A stretch of DNA of 64,000 nt from Paraburkholderia phytofirmans PsJN (GTDB taxonomy: Bacteria; Pseudomonadota; Gammaproteobacteria; Burkholderiales; Burkholderiaceae): NCBI RefSeq assembly GCF_000020125.1, contig NC_010681.1, positions 2,604,001 to 2,668,000 on the forward strand. Reading direction: 5' to 3'. Positions 27,368 to 35,420 of this stretch are shown here, one piece after another (position 1 is the first letter of the stretch; every line of letters starts with the position of its first letter). The notes beneath the pieces were generated by a model. It saw only the letters and a list, made by a program, of their open reading frames with translations, did no database searches and was not told the origin of the DNA. A program made the translations under genes and the position numbers.

Positions 27368-28294
27368 TCAGGCGAGGTATGGATAGCCCGACAAGCTTAG
27401 TTTGAACCCACGTGCGTCCGCGACGAGATGCGCGTCAGCGCCCACCGGCAGCGTCAGCATGTTGCGGACATGCCCGAATTGCAGCCCGCTGACGACGGGA
27501 ATACCGATCACCGACCTGACCTGCTCGATCATTGTGTGCAGGTCGTAGCCGTTGTCGTATTCATAGGGTTTGGCGCCGGAGAAATCGCCCAGCACGAGCG
27601 CCTGTTGCTGCGCAAGAATGCCGGACAGGTGCAACTGATAGATCATCCGCTCGACCCGGAACGCTTGCTCGTTCACGTCCTCGAGGAACAGGATGCCGCC
27701 CTGCACCGGCGGCATGTACGGCGTGCCGATCAGCGACGTCAGCACCGCCAGATTGCCGCCCCACAACATGCCGGAGACGTCGACCGGCTGCGCTTGCGGC
27801 GTGTTGTTCGAGATCGTCATGGTCGGCTTCGTCACCGCCGACCAGAAGTGTTGCATGGTGAATTCGCTCAGTTCTTCCGCGCCGAAGTCGCTCATCACCA
27901 TCGGGCCGCCGAAAGTCTTCACGCCGGCGCGTGCCAGCAGCGCAAGCTGGATCGCGGTGAAATCGCTGTGTCCGACCAGCGCGATTGGCTGATCGGTCAG
28001 CCGCCGTTGCAACCCATCGTAGTCGAGTCCGTGCAGGATGCGCACTGCGCCGTAACCGCCGCGCACGGCCAGCACGATGTCCGGCAACTTACGCGACGGA
28101 TCGGCGAGCCGGTTCAGATCGGCCGCGCGCTCGCCATCGGTGCCGGCGAAGCGCTGGTAGCGACGCTTCGTCGTTTCCACGCCCTCGACGCGATGCCCCT
28201 GCGTATGGAAGCGCTGCAACGCGCGATGCAGCACCTCCGGGTCATGCGGATACCCGGACGGCGCGATCAGTTGGATGGTGCGATGGACGGTCAT
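27368..28294 (-). CDS. ldcA: Muramoyltetrapeptide L,D-carboxypeptidase (S66 family)
   Basis: Cytosolic serine peptidase that removes the terminal D-Ala from recycled murein tetrapeptides. 308 residues from the ATG at 28294 (a TTG two codons earlier is possible). Family features: IQLIAPSGYP at the N-terminus, VLAVRGGYGAVRILHGLDYD, and the nucleophile serine in LVGHSDFTAIQ. The downstream Glu/His partners lie in FLEDVNE and GLQFGHVRN. It is the last gene of DUF1992-tadA-ldcA, 28 bp after tadA. Confidence 0.92.
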   Translation of the reverse strand: MTVHRTIQLIAPSGYPHDPEVLHRALQRFHTQGHRVEGVETTKRRYQRFAGTDGERAADLNRLADPSRKLPDIVLAVRGGYGAVRILHGLDYDGLQRRLTDQPIALVGHSDFTAIQLALLARAGVKTFGGPMVMSDFGAEELSEFTMQHFWSAVTKPTMTISNNTPQAQPVDVSGMLWGGNLAVLTSLIGTPYMPPVQGGILFLEDVNEQAFRVERMIYQLHLSGILAQQQALVLGDFSGAKPYEYDNGYDLHTMIEQVRSVIGIPVVSGLQFGHVRNMLTLPVGADAHLVADARGFKLSLSGYPYLA

Positions 28295-28322
28295 TGGCAA
28301 GACCTGGTTGGACGTAGTTGTT

Positions 28323-29060
28323 TTAGAGCGACTCGGCTGGGCCCGGTTCGATGCTGCCCGGTGCGCCGGCTACGTCGGCACGTGCTGCCGCGCGTGCTTC
28401 GCGGCTCGCGCGGCGCCGCTCGGCAAAGAACGATTTGAGCGCGGCGCCACATTCGTTTTCGAGCACGCCGCCGATCACCGTGGTGTGATGATTCAACTGC
28501 GGATTCGCGAAGGCGTCGACCACACTGCCGCACGCGCCGGTTTTCGGATCGCGCGCCCCGAACACGACTCGCGCGATGCGCGCATGCATGATCGCGCCGG
28601 CGCACATCAGGCACGGCTCGAGCGTCACATAAAGTTCGCAGCCCGGCAAACGGTAGTTCTCGACGGCTTGCGCCGCGGCGCGCAACGCGGCCATTTCCGC
28701 ATGCGCCGATGGGTCGTGCCCGCCGATCGGATGATTGAAACCGGTCGCAATGACTTCTTCACCGCGCACGAGCACTGCGCCAACGGGCACTTCGCCGGCG
28801 GCGCGCGCTTCTTCGGCGGCGGCTTGCGCGAGTGCCATGAAGCGGCGATCGCGCTCCGAGACTTCGGGGACGGTGCAAGATGCGGGCGGTTCGCCAAGGG
28901 CAGGATCTAAACCCGCCGAGGTGGCGGCAGCGCCCGAATCCGTCGTTGCCAATTCAGCGGCGCCGCTCACTGAGCGTTGGGAACCCAGCGCATTCAACGC
29001 GGCGTGAGACTCGCCAGAGTCTGAACTCGCTACGGCGGAGTGAGCAAGCGGCTCGCTCAC
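28323..29060 (-). CDS. tadA: tRNA-specific adenosine deaminase TadA with N-terminal extension
   Basis: Deaminates A34 of tRNA-Arg(ACG) to inosine. 245 residues. The zinc/catalytic site is HAE at 120-122 and PCLMC at 149-153. The core domain begins about residue 68 (SERDRRFMALAQAAAEEA). The preceding ~67 residues are low-complexity (Ser, Ala, Gly) and absent from typical TadA; the long start is supported by an ATGA overlap with the upstream gene's stop. The C-terminal ~35 residues (RRRASREARAAARADVAG) are also extra. Confidence 0.92.
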   Translation of the reverse strand: MSEPLAHSAVASSDSGESHAALNALGSQRSVSGAAELATTDSGAAATSAGLDPALGEPPASCTVPEVSERDRRFMALAQAAAEEARAAGEVPVGAVLVRGEEVIATGFNHPIGGHDPSAHAEMAALRAAAQAVENYRLPGCELYVTLEPCLMCAGAIMHARIARVVFGARDPKTGACGSVVDAFANPQLNHHTTVIGGVLENECGAALKSFFAERRRASREARAAARADVAGAPGSIEPGPAESL

Positions 29061-29458
29061 TGCGAACCCGCGTCTGCCGTATCGAGGTTGCCCGCGCGCT
29101 CGGATAAGCGCTCGGCAATGCGCCGGCAGTATTCGCGCGGCAGAACCAGCGGACCGCCACGCAACGATTCAAGTGCCATATCGAGCGCCAGCATGCGCGC
29201 CTGGAGACGGCAACGGGTAGCCCGGTCGCTCACGGCATTCAACTCCGCTTGCAGGTCGCGCAACGCGCGCAACTGCTCGACAGCGGGCGGCACGAAGCCC
29301 GCATTCTTCAAAATCCGGTTGGCGACTCGTACTTCCTGGGGGACCAGAGCATCGTCGTCCAGGGAAAGCGGCGCGCCTGCGCCCGGTAACTCGTCGAATT
29401 CGCCTCGCGCGGCGGCGGCGGCAATACGCTGTTCGACTAATGCATCAAGCAATCTCAT
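29057..29458 (-). CDS. DUF1992 / DnaJ-C28-like conserved domain protein
   Basis: 133 residues with the family pattern LVEQRIAAAAARGEFDELPGAGAPLSLDD and VRVANRILKNAGFVPP. The function is not known; the domain is shared with eukaryotic DNAJC28 but there is no J-domain here. Start at 29458 places the conserved region at the N-terminus; an ATG ten codons earlier also exists and neither has a strong ribosome site. The stop overlaps the tadA start (ATGA). Confidence 0.85.
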   Translation of the reverse strand: MRLLDALVEQRIAAAAARGEFDELPGAGAPLSLDDDALVPQEVRVANRILKNAGFVPPAVEQLRALRDLQAELNAVSDRATRCRLQARMLALDMALESLRGGPLVLPREYCRRIAERLSERAGNLDTADAGSQ

Positions 29459-29719
29459 CTGCAATCCACTACGTTGCGGCCCAAGCATTCTATCAGGGCG
29501 CGCACGATCGTTCCGCTTCTCGAACCGACGAAACCTCCTACGTTTTCAGATTCTGCGTATTTCAGCACGGACGGTCGAGCGCTAGCCTCAGCGATTCGCG
29601 GCTGCGTGTTCGACGCTCCGCGTACCGTCCCCTGTTCCGCGACAAAAAACCTGACAAAACACTTTCATCGAACGACGCAGACGCTCCTTCGCTCGCCGCT
29701 CACCAAAGCCACCAACGTT

Positions 29720-29965
29720 ATGCAATTCCGAACGATCAATTCAAGCCGCAACCACGCCGTCATCGCTTTCGACGCCCGCATCGATCCGCATCCCGCCGTG
29801 GCACTCGCGCATGCCGGCAAACGCAATCCAAAACGCTGGCTACGCGCGACGCTGGCCGCCATCACCATGACACTCGCGCTATCCGGTTGTGGCGTGTTCT
29901 GCGGTGGCGCGGGCGGAAGCGGTGGCGGCTTCGCAGGCGGTTGCGCGACCGGCATGCGGTTCTAG
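29720..29965 (+). CDS. Small putative lipoprotein, Gly/Cys-rich C-terminus
   Basis: 81 residues. After a 40-residue polar N-terminus (MQFRTINSSRNHAVIAFDAR) comes a hydrophobic helix ATLAAITMTLALSGC ending in a lipobox (LSGC). A short GGAGGSGGGFAGG tail with two more cysteines follows. No homology recognised. The long N-terminus before the signal is unusual, and the true start could be an internal codon nearer the helix. Real gene status is moderately supported by the lipobox. Confidence 0.5.
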   Translation: MQFRTINSSRNHAVIAFDARIDPHPAVALAHAGKRNPKRWLRATLAAITMTLALSGCGVFCGGAGGSGGGFAGGCATGMRF

Positions 29966-30008
29966 CTCGCCGCCCTTCCGCACGCCGCCCTCACCCAGAC
30001 AACGCGCG

Positions 30009-30614
30009 CTACGATTCGGCGCCAGCCAAAGTCCAGCGAGCCAACGCGACATGCCGCGTACGCCCGAGCAAACTGTGCATCAACGCAAACTCACGCACGT
30101 TCCAGCAAACCGGCTCAACGGGACGTGCCGCGACCCACGGCATCCCGTACGCTAGCGTGACATGCGGCGTGTAGTGCGCCGCGGATGAAACCGCGCGATC
30201 CCCAAAACCGGCGTTCTGCAGCGCACAGCCCAAAGCGTCGTGCAGTACGTGCAGGCCAGCGACACCCTCGCCTCCGCCCAGCACCAGCGGTCCCGGTCGC
30301 GGCTTCGACGCAAAGCTGACCGCTGCGTCGAATTCGACGCTAAACGGCTCCATTCTGATCGATGCGGCCGCCTGCATCGCCGCATCGACCCGCTCTTGCG
30401 GCAAACCACCCGCGAAATTTCCCAGGTGATGCAAGGTGACATGCAGGCGGCCCGCAGCAAGCGGCTTGCTCCGGGAGCGCGTCTCGCCGCAAAGGTTTTG
30501 CGCGAGCTTCGAGATGCTGACCGCAGTGGTCGCATCGGGAAAGACGGCGAAGAACAGGCCATCTGTCGGCGTTGGCGGCGCCTCGAGACCAGGCAGCCAG
30601 AGTTGTTCAGGCAT
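30009..30614 (-). CDS. thpR: RNA 2',3'-cyclic phosphodiesterase / 2'-5' RNA ligase family protein
   Basis: 201 residues of the 2H phosphoesterase superfamily. The two HxT motifs are LHVTLHHLG (catalytic His/Thr pair 1) and PHVTLAYG (pair 2). N-terminal GLFFAVFPD is the usual first strand. Members hydrolyse 2',3'-cyclic phosphates on RNA in vitro; the cell role is uncertain. Alone between unrelated genes. Confidence 0.88.
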   Translation of the reverse strand: MPEQLWLPGLEAPPTPTDGLFFAVFPDATTAVSISKLAQNLCGETRSRSKPLAAGRLHVTLHHLGNFAGGLPQERVDAAMQAAASIRMEPFSVEFDAAVSFASKPRPGPLVLGGGEGVAGLHVLHDALGCALQNAGFGDRAVSSAAHYTPHVTLAYGMPWVAARPVEPVCWNVREFALMHSLLGRTRHVALARWTLAGAES

Positions 30615-30910
30615 GGCGTTCCTGACCGGATAAAGCCGGCATGTCGATGAATCTCCGTTCGTTGTGCGGGCTCACCCGCGTACCTGATCTATGCCGACCG
30701 CCCGACTGTGCGAGCTTGCACAATCGCCTTTTATCAACCAATCGTTACTCTTGAGCTAGCGCCGCGTTGCAGGCAAAAAACGCAGCGCAATCCCGCGCAC
30801 GCCCATTTCCGCTGTAGCGCTTGCGCCCCGCTCGTTCGTCAAATACGCCCCGAAGCCAACGCCCGTTTTCCCATTAAAAAAACCGCTTGCAGTCATGTCT
30901 CTCCACGTAC
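30615..30910. other. Non-coding region upstream of the SOS module
   Basis: No gene. Its right end contains the -35 hexamer TTGCAG (30887-30892) used with the -10 inside the LexA box. A frame open from 30887 is not a gene start, because that TTG is the promoter itself. Confidence 0.5.
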
Positions 30911-30916
30911 GATACT
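30887..30916 (+). promoter_or_regulatory. Candidate sigma70 promoter of the radical SAM-udgX operon
   Basis: -35 TTGCAG (30887-30892), 18-bp spacer, -10 GATACT (30911-30916). The -10 overlaps the left arm of the LexA box, the usual arrangement for repression. Transcription would begin about 20 nt before the GTG start. Confidence 0.55.
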
Positions 30917-30934
30917 GTACATTCATACAGTATC
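30911..30934. promoter_or_regulatory. LexA (SOS) box
   Basis: Core CTG (30915-30917), ten bases, CAG (30928-30930): CTGTACATTCATACAG, close to the proteobacterial consensus CTGTATATATATACAG. The dyad extends to perfect 9-bp arms GATACTGTA and TACAGTATC. It ends 9 bp before the radical SAM start codon. Confidence 0.85.
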
Positions 30935-30943
30935 GGTGGCAAC

Positions 30944-32152
30944 GTGGAACTGCTCAAAAAGCTGGAAGTATTGGCCGACGCCGCGAAGTACGACGCGTCA
31001 TGCGCAAGCAGCGGCGCGCCCAAACGCGGCTCGCGCGGCACTGCCGGTCTGGGCGCCAGCACCGGCGCGGGCATTTGTCACAGTTTCACGCCTGACGGGC
31101 GCTGCGTCTCGCTGCTGAAAATCCTGCTCACCAATTTTTGTTTGTATGACTGCCAGTATTGCGTCAACCGGCGCTCGAGCAACGTGCCGCGCGCGCGCTT
31201 CACGCCCGAGGAAGTCGTCGAGCTGACGCTGGATTTCTACCGGCGCAATTACATCGACGGACTGTTTCTGAGCTCCGGAATCATTCGGTCGTCGAACTAC
31301 ACGATGGAACAGCTCGTGCGCGTCGCGCAGTCGCTGCGCGAGGATCATCAGTTTCGCGGCTATGTTCATCTGAAGACGATTCCCGATGCCGATCCGCAGT
31401 TGATTGCGCAAGCCGGGCGTTATGCCGACCGTTTGAGCGTGAACATCGAACTGCCTACGGACAGCAGCCTCGCGCGGCTCGCGCCGGAAAAGAACGTCCG
31501 CACCATCAAGCTCGCCATGGGCTCGATCCGCCTTGCGCAGGAAGAAGCGCACAGCGACGCCAAGGCGCCGAAGTTCACGCCCGCGGGCCAGAGCACGCAG
31601 ATGATCGTCGGCGCGGATCAGACGAACGACAGCACGATCTTGCAGACCGCCGCGACGCTCTACGGAGCGTACAAGCTCAAGCGCGTCTACTACTCCGCTT
31701 TCAGCCCGATTCCCGACAGCCCTTCCGCATTGCCTGCTCAGGCGCCGCCGTTGTTACGCGAACATCGGCTGTATCAGGCCGATTTCCTGATGCGAGGCTA
31801 CGGCTTCAGCGCGGACGAACTGTTCGAACAACCCGGCAACCTGTCGCTCGACATCGATCCGAAGCTCGCGTGGGCATTGGCGCATCGCGACCAGTTTCCG
31901 GTCGACCTGAACCGCGCGCCGCTGCGCATGATCGCGCGCGTGCCGGGCATCGGCATGCGCAACGCGAAACGCCTGGTCGAGTTACGGCGTTCTCGCCGTG
32001 TGCGCTACGAGGATCTCGTGCGGCTGCGTTGTCCGCTGGAAAAGATCAAGCCGTTCGTCGTGACGCAGGACTATCGCGCGGCGCTGCATGACACGTCGTC
32101 GGCCCGCTTGCGCCGGGTGTTGGCACCGCCGGTGCAACTGGCGTTGTTGTGA
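30944..32152 (+). CDS. Putative DNA modification/repair radical SAM protein (TIGR03916 type)
   Basis: 402 residues from GTG 30944, giving VELLKKLEVLADAAKYDASCASSG, the family's usual N-terminus; the frame upstream passes through promoter and LexA box. The radical SAM cluster motif is CLYDCQYC (Cys66, Cys70, Cys73). SAM-barrel features continue through GLFLSSGI and HLKTIP. The C-terminus (APLRMIARVPGIGMRNAKRLVELRR) is a helix-hairpin-helix that suggests DNA binding. The family is consistently paired with UdgX/DUF4130 proteins, as here 9 bp downstream. The reaction is unknown. The LexA box predicts DNA-damage induction. Confidence 0.9.
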   Translation: MELLKKLEVLADAAKYDASCASSGAPKRGSRGTAGLGASTGAGICHSFTPDGRCVSLLKILLTNFCLYDCQYCVNRRSSNVPRARFTPEEVVELTLDFYRRNYIDGLFLSSGIIRSSNYTMEQLVRVAQSLREDHQFRGYVHLKTIPDADPQLIAQAGRYADRLSVNIELPTDSSLARLAPEKNVRTIKLAMGSIRLAQEEAHSDAKAPKFTPAGQSTQMIVGADQTNDSTILQTAATLYGAYKLKRVYYSAFSPIPDSPSALPAQAPPLLREHRLYQADFLMRGYGFSADELFEQPGNLSLDIDPKLAWALAHRDQFPVDLNRAPLRMIARVPGIGMRNAKRLVELRRSRRVRYEDLVRLRCPLEKIKPFVVTQDYRAALHDTSSARLRRVLAPPVQLALL

Positions 32153-32161
32153 AACGTCGCG

Positions 32162-33637
32162 ATGCGTTCCATTGTTATCGAAGACCATTTCGTCGCCTGG
32201 CGCGCCGCCTCGCTCGGCGCTCTGGCCGAAGACCTGGCACCGGAAGCGATTGAATGGCGCGTCAAGCAGGAATCTGAGTTACCGCAAGGGCAGGCGCTGT
32301 TCGACTATGGCGCGACGTCCGAGGATGCGGAGCCTCGCTCCACTGCCGTGCGTGTTTCGAAAGAACTGGCGGCGCTCTTGCAAGACGCCGCGCTGTTCCG
32401 CGAATCACAGCGCTGGGCGTTTTTGTACAAGGTCCTATGGCGCTGGCACCATGGTGACCGCGCGGTCGCGTCGCCGGCGGACGAAGACGGCGCACGTCTC
32501 CATCGCATGGCTAAAAGCGTGCGGCGCGCCAAGCACGACATGATCGCTTACGTGCGGTTTCGCAAGCAGGCGCCGGCGTCGGCATCGACGGTGCAGACAC
32601 CCGAATATATCGCCTGGTACGAGCCTGAGCATGATGTGCTGGCGTGGGCCGCGGAACACTTCTCGCAACGCATGGGCCGCGCGACCTGGATGATCACCAC
32701 GCCGCGCGGCGCGGCCTTCTGGGATGGCGAGCAACTGCATCTGGAGCAGCGCCGCGCGTTGCCCGGCGAGCATCGTTGCGATACCGCTGACGAAGCCGAG
32801 GCGCTATGGCTCGCCTACTACCGCAGCACGTTCAATCCGGCGCGGTTGAACGAAGCGGCGCTCGAACAGCACATGCCGGTACGCTTCTGGAAAGGCTTGC
32901 CGGAGGGTCATCTGATCCCTGCCATGATCAGTGAAGCGAAAAGCGGCGCGCGCCGCGTAGCGCAGGCGAGCGGCGTCGGCGCGCTGGGCGGCAAAACCAT
33001 TCCGGTCGAAGCGGACATGGCGCAACCGGCCCGCGAGCAACCCTCGTCGCTCGATACCTGCCGGCGTTGCGATCTGTGGCGCAATGCGACGCAAGCGGTC
33101 GGGAGTTCGGGGCCGAGCGACGCGCGCATCATGCTGATCGGCGAGCAGCCCGGCGACCAGGAGGATCTGAGTGGTCAGCCGTTCGTCGGGCCGGCGGGGC
33201 AATTGCTGGAGACCGCGATCACGCGCGCCGGCCTGTCGCGCGAGCAGGTTTATCTCACCAACGCGGTGAAGCATTTCAAATGGGAACCGCGCGGCAAGCG
33301 CAGGCTGCACAAGACGCCGGGACAGCGTGAGATCGAAGCGTGCTCTTACTGGCTCGAGCGGGAGTTACACACAGTGCGTCCGGTGGTGATTGTCACGCTT
33401 GGCGCTACCGCGCTCACCGCCTTGCTGCGCGAAAAGGTCAGCCTGAGAGACCATCTCGACGCACCGTTTAGAGTGGAAGGCGGCTGGGGCATCGCCACTT
33501 ATCATCCGTCGTTCGCGTTACGGCAGCAGACTGATGCAGACCGCGACAAAGTATTGGCCGAGATCAGCAACGCGCTTATCCGGGCGCGTGAGCTGGCCGA
33601 ATCCGCCGCGCCGACCACAAAGAAACAGCGGCAGTGA
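32162..33637 (+). CDS. UdgX family uracil-DNA glycosylase fused to N-terminal DUF4130
   Basis: 491 residues. Residues 1 to about 245 are DUF4130 (TIGR03915). After a linker, the UdgX domain starts near 296: Cys300 and Cys303 (TCRRC) and Cys394 (EAC) are Fe-S ligands, GEQPGD is at 327-332, KRRLH at 379-383, and HPSF with His448 near the end. In Mycobacterium smegmatis UdgX the His of the KRRIH loop becomes covalently attached to the abasic deoxyribose after uracil removal; here it would be His383. It should therefore bind uracil-DNA irreversibly. Co-transcribed with the radical SAM gene under a LexA box. Confidence 0.9.
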   Translation: MRSIVIEDHFVAWRAASLGALAEDLAPEAIEWRVKQESELPQGQALFDYGATSEDAEPRSTAVRVSKELAALLQDAALFRESQRWAFLYKVLWRWHHGDRAVASPADEDGARLHRMAKSVRRAKHDMIAYVRFRKQAPASASTVQTPEYIAWYEPEHDVLAWAAEHFSQRMGRATWMITTPRGAAFWDGEQLHLEQRRALPGEHRCDTADEAEALWLAYYRSTFNPARLNEAALEQHMPVRFWKGLPEGHLIPAMISEAKSGARRVAQASGVGALGGKTIPVEADMAQPAREQPSSLDTCRRCDLWRNATQAVGSSGPSDARIMLIGEQPGDQEDLSGQPFVGPAGQLLETAITRAGLSREQVYLTNAVKHFKWEPRGKRRLHKTPGQREIEACSYWLERELHTVRPVVIVTLGATALTALLREKVSLRDHLDAPFRVEGGWGIATYHPSFALRQQTDADRDKVLAEISNALIRARELAESAAPTTKKQRQ

Positions 33638-33845
33638 ATAACAAATGACGCCGCAACGCCCTCTTCCGCGCCGTTAGATCGTTGAATCCATTCCTGCTGA
33701 GACGTTGCCGGGGCAAGCGGGCGTTGTATCTGAAAACAAATGCGGATGGTTACTTCAGGTCATTCGATCTATCGAACCGTCCGGGTCAATAAATCGACAA
33801 ATCCCCGTCAACCAAAATCGGCTCGCAACGAGGACTCACGCGACG

Positions 33846-34361
33846 CTACGAATGCCCAGCGTCGTCCTGCTGCACCAGCGCAACGACATTCCCGATTCCC
33901 TGCCGCGCCATCTTCGTGTAAGGGCAAAACCGTTCGGTGTTGCGAACCAGTTCCTCGGCCACGCCCCGTTCGACACCGGGCAGGCGGATACGGGTCTCCG
34001 CGGTCAGGATGAACAGACCGTCCACCGGGTCGCGGCCAAAATCGACGGTGACTTGCACCGAGGCACCGGGAATCGGAATGCTCGCTCGTGCCGCAAGCAG
34101 ACTCAGCGCGCCATGAAAGCAGGCTGCGTAACCGGCCGCGAATAGCTGCTCCGGATTGGTGCCGTCGCCGGGCCCATCCAGCGCCTGCGGCAATCGCAAG
34201 TGGACGACGAGATTGCCGTCGTCGGAACGGGCGATGCCCGACGCTCGACCGTGACCCGCGTCGCCGCCTGTTACGGTGACGGTGGTCGAATACAGCGTTT
34301 GGGGGTCTCGCCCGTGATACTTGTCGAGCAGTGTCAGCGGCGGTGGACGCAAGCGGGTCAT
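33846..34361 (-). CDS. ohr: Organic hydroperoxide resistance protein, Ohr/OsmC family
   Basis: Thiol-dependent reductase of organic hydroperoxides, 171 residues from ATG 34361 (GAGG upstream). The two catalytic cysteines are Cys81 in GYAACFHGAL and Cys146 in RFCPYTKMARQ, both conserved. N-terminal KYHGRDPQTLYSTTVTVTGG and GHGRASGIARSDDG are family blocks. Start and N-terminus are ~25 residues longer than the shortest Ohr. It is 23 bp after the NAD(P)-binding protein gene and may share its transcript. Confidence 0.9.
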   Translation of the reverse strand: MTRLRPPPLTLLDKYHGRDPQTLYSTTVTVTGGDAGHGRASGIARSDDGNLVVHLRLPQALDGPGDGTNPEQLFAAGYAACFHGALSLLAARASIPIPGASVQVTVDFGRDPVDGLFILTAETRIRLPGVERGVAEELVRNTERFCPYTKMARQGIGNVVALVQQDDAGHS

Positions 34362-34384
34362 GGCACGCCTCAACGGCTCGCGGC

Positions 34385-35140
34385 TTACTGCGCCGACTGC
34401 GTGTGGGCGAACCACGCCTCGAACTTCATCGCGCCCAGACGCGGATTGGCCCCCGGAACGAGCGTGTCGTCCTGCAACTTCGCGCCGAAGTAGCGAGCGT
34501 GCGGGTCTTCGATCACCTTGCGCGAATCGTGAGTGGCGAGGAGGAAACGCCGCACCATGCCGGCAAGCCGAACGCGTTCCGGGCCCGCGATCTCCGCGAT
34601 GCCGTTGCGCGGTTCGCCGGCGGCAAAATCCGCGACGGCTGCCGCCACATCGTCGGACGCGATCGGCTGGAAGAATGCCGGAGACAGCCGTATGGTCTGG
34701 CCGTCGCTACCCGATTGCGTGATGCCGCCGAGAAATTCGAAGAACTGGGTTGAATGGACGATCGTGTACGGTACGCCCGATTCGCGGATCAGTTTTTCCT
34801 GCGCGATCTTGCCGCGAAAATAACCGCTTTCCGCGAGCCGCTCAGTGCCGACGACGGAGAGCGCGACGTGATGCCGTACGCCCGCGGCAATCTCCGCCGC
34901 CAACAGATTGCGTCCGGCTGTCTCGAAGAATTCGAGCACGGCGGCATCTTCGAACGACGGCGAATTGGCCAGATCGATCACGACATTCGCACCCGTCAAC
35001 GCCTCGATCAAACCTTCGCCAGTGATTGTGTCCACGCCCGATGCGGGCGACGCGGCAACGACCGCATGACCGCGCGCGCGAAGATTCCTGATGACCTTAC
35101 TGCCGATGAGTCCCGTGCCACCGATCACGACGATCTTCAC
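34385..35140 (-). CDS. NAD(P)-binding, NmrA/epimerase-like SDR protein
   Basis: 251 residues from GTG 35140, preceded by GGAG; the longer frame has no site and no homologous extension. Rossmann motif IGGTGLIGSKV at residues 5-15, then GVDTITGEGL and DLANSPSF. The active-site Tyr of classical SDRs is not clear, as in atypical NmrA-like SDRs. Such oxidoreductase/epimerase proteins are one of the partner types found beside ECF41 sigma factors, fitting the locus here. Substrate unknown. Confidence 0.85.
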   Translation of the reverse strand: MKIVVIGGTGLIGSKVIRNLRARGHAVVAASPASGVDTITGEGLIEALTGANVVIDLANSPSFEDAAVLEFFETAGRNLLAAEIAAGVRHHVALSVVGTERLAESGYFRGKIAQEKLIRESGVPYTIVHSTQFFEFLGGITQSGSDGQTIRLSPAFFQPIASDDVAAAVADFAAGEPRNGIAEIAGPERVRLAGMVRRFLLATHDSRKVIEDPHARYFGAKLQDDTLVPGANPRLGAMKFEAWFAHTQSAQ

Positions 35141-35420
35141 AATGTGTCTCCATGAGGCGGACGTGTGGCTCTCACGCCACCGCCAATTGTTCGACTCCGG
35201 CTTTGCATCGCGTCGCGAACGGTACAAGGCAATACAAGCGATAAAAGCGGCATAAGCAGAGCGGACGGATTTGCCGGTGCCTTGCCGGACGTACCGCGAT
35301 TCACCTGCCGTCCGTACAGAAAACATGGTAGGTACGCACCGCGTCATGCGGTAGAGCCGCAGCGGGACGCACCGTGTTGCATGAAGCGCATCAATCGACG
35401 CCAAGGCCATCCAGACGCCA

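Noticed and set aside
27195..27386. 63-codon plus-strand frame in the gntR-ldcA gap
   Set aside because: No ribosome site; contains the second GntR-type operator and overlaps the ldcA end. Composition is Arg/Lys-rich and not protein-like.
30887..30943. Longer start for the radical SAM protein
   Set aside because: It would translate the -35, -10 and LexA box, and TTG 30887 is part of the -35 hexamer. The family N-terminus begins at GTG 30944.
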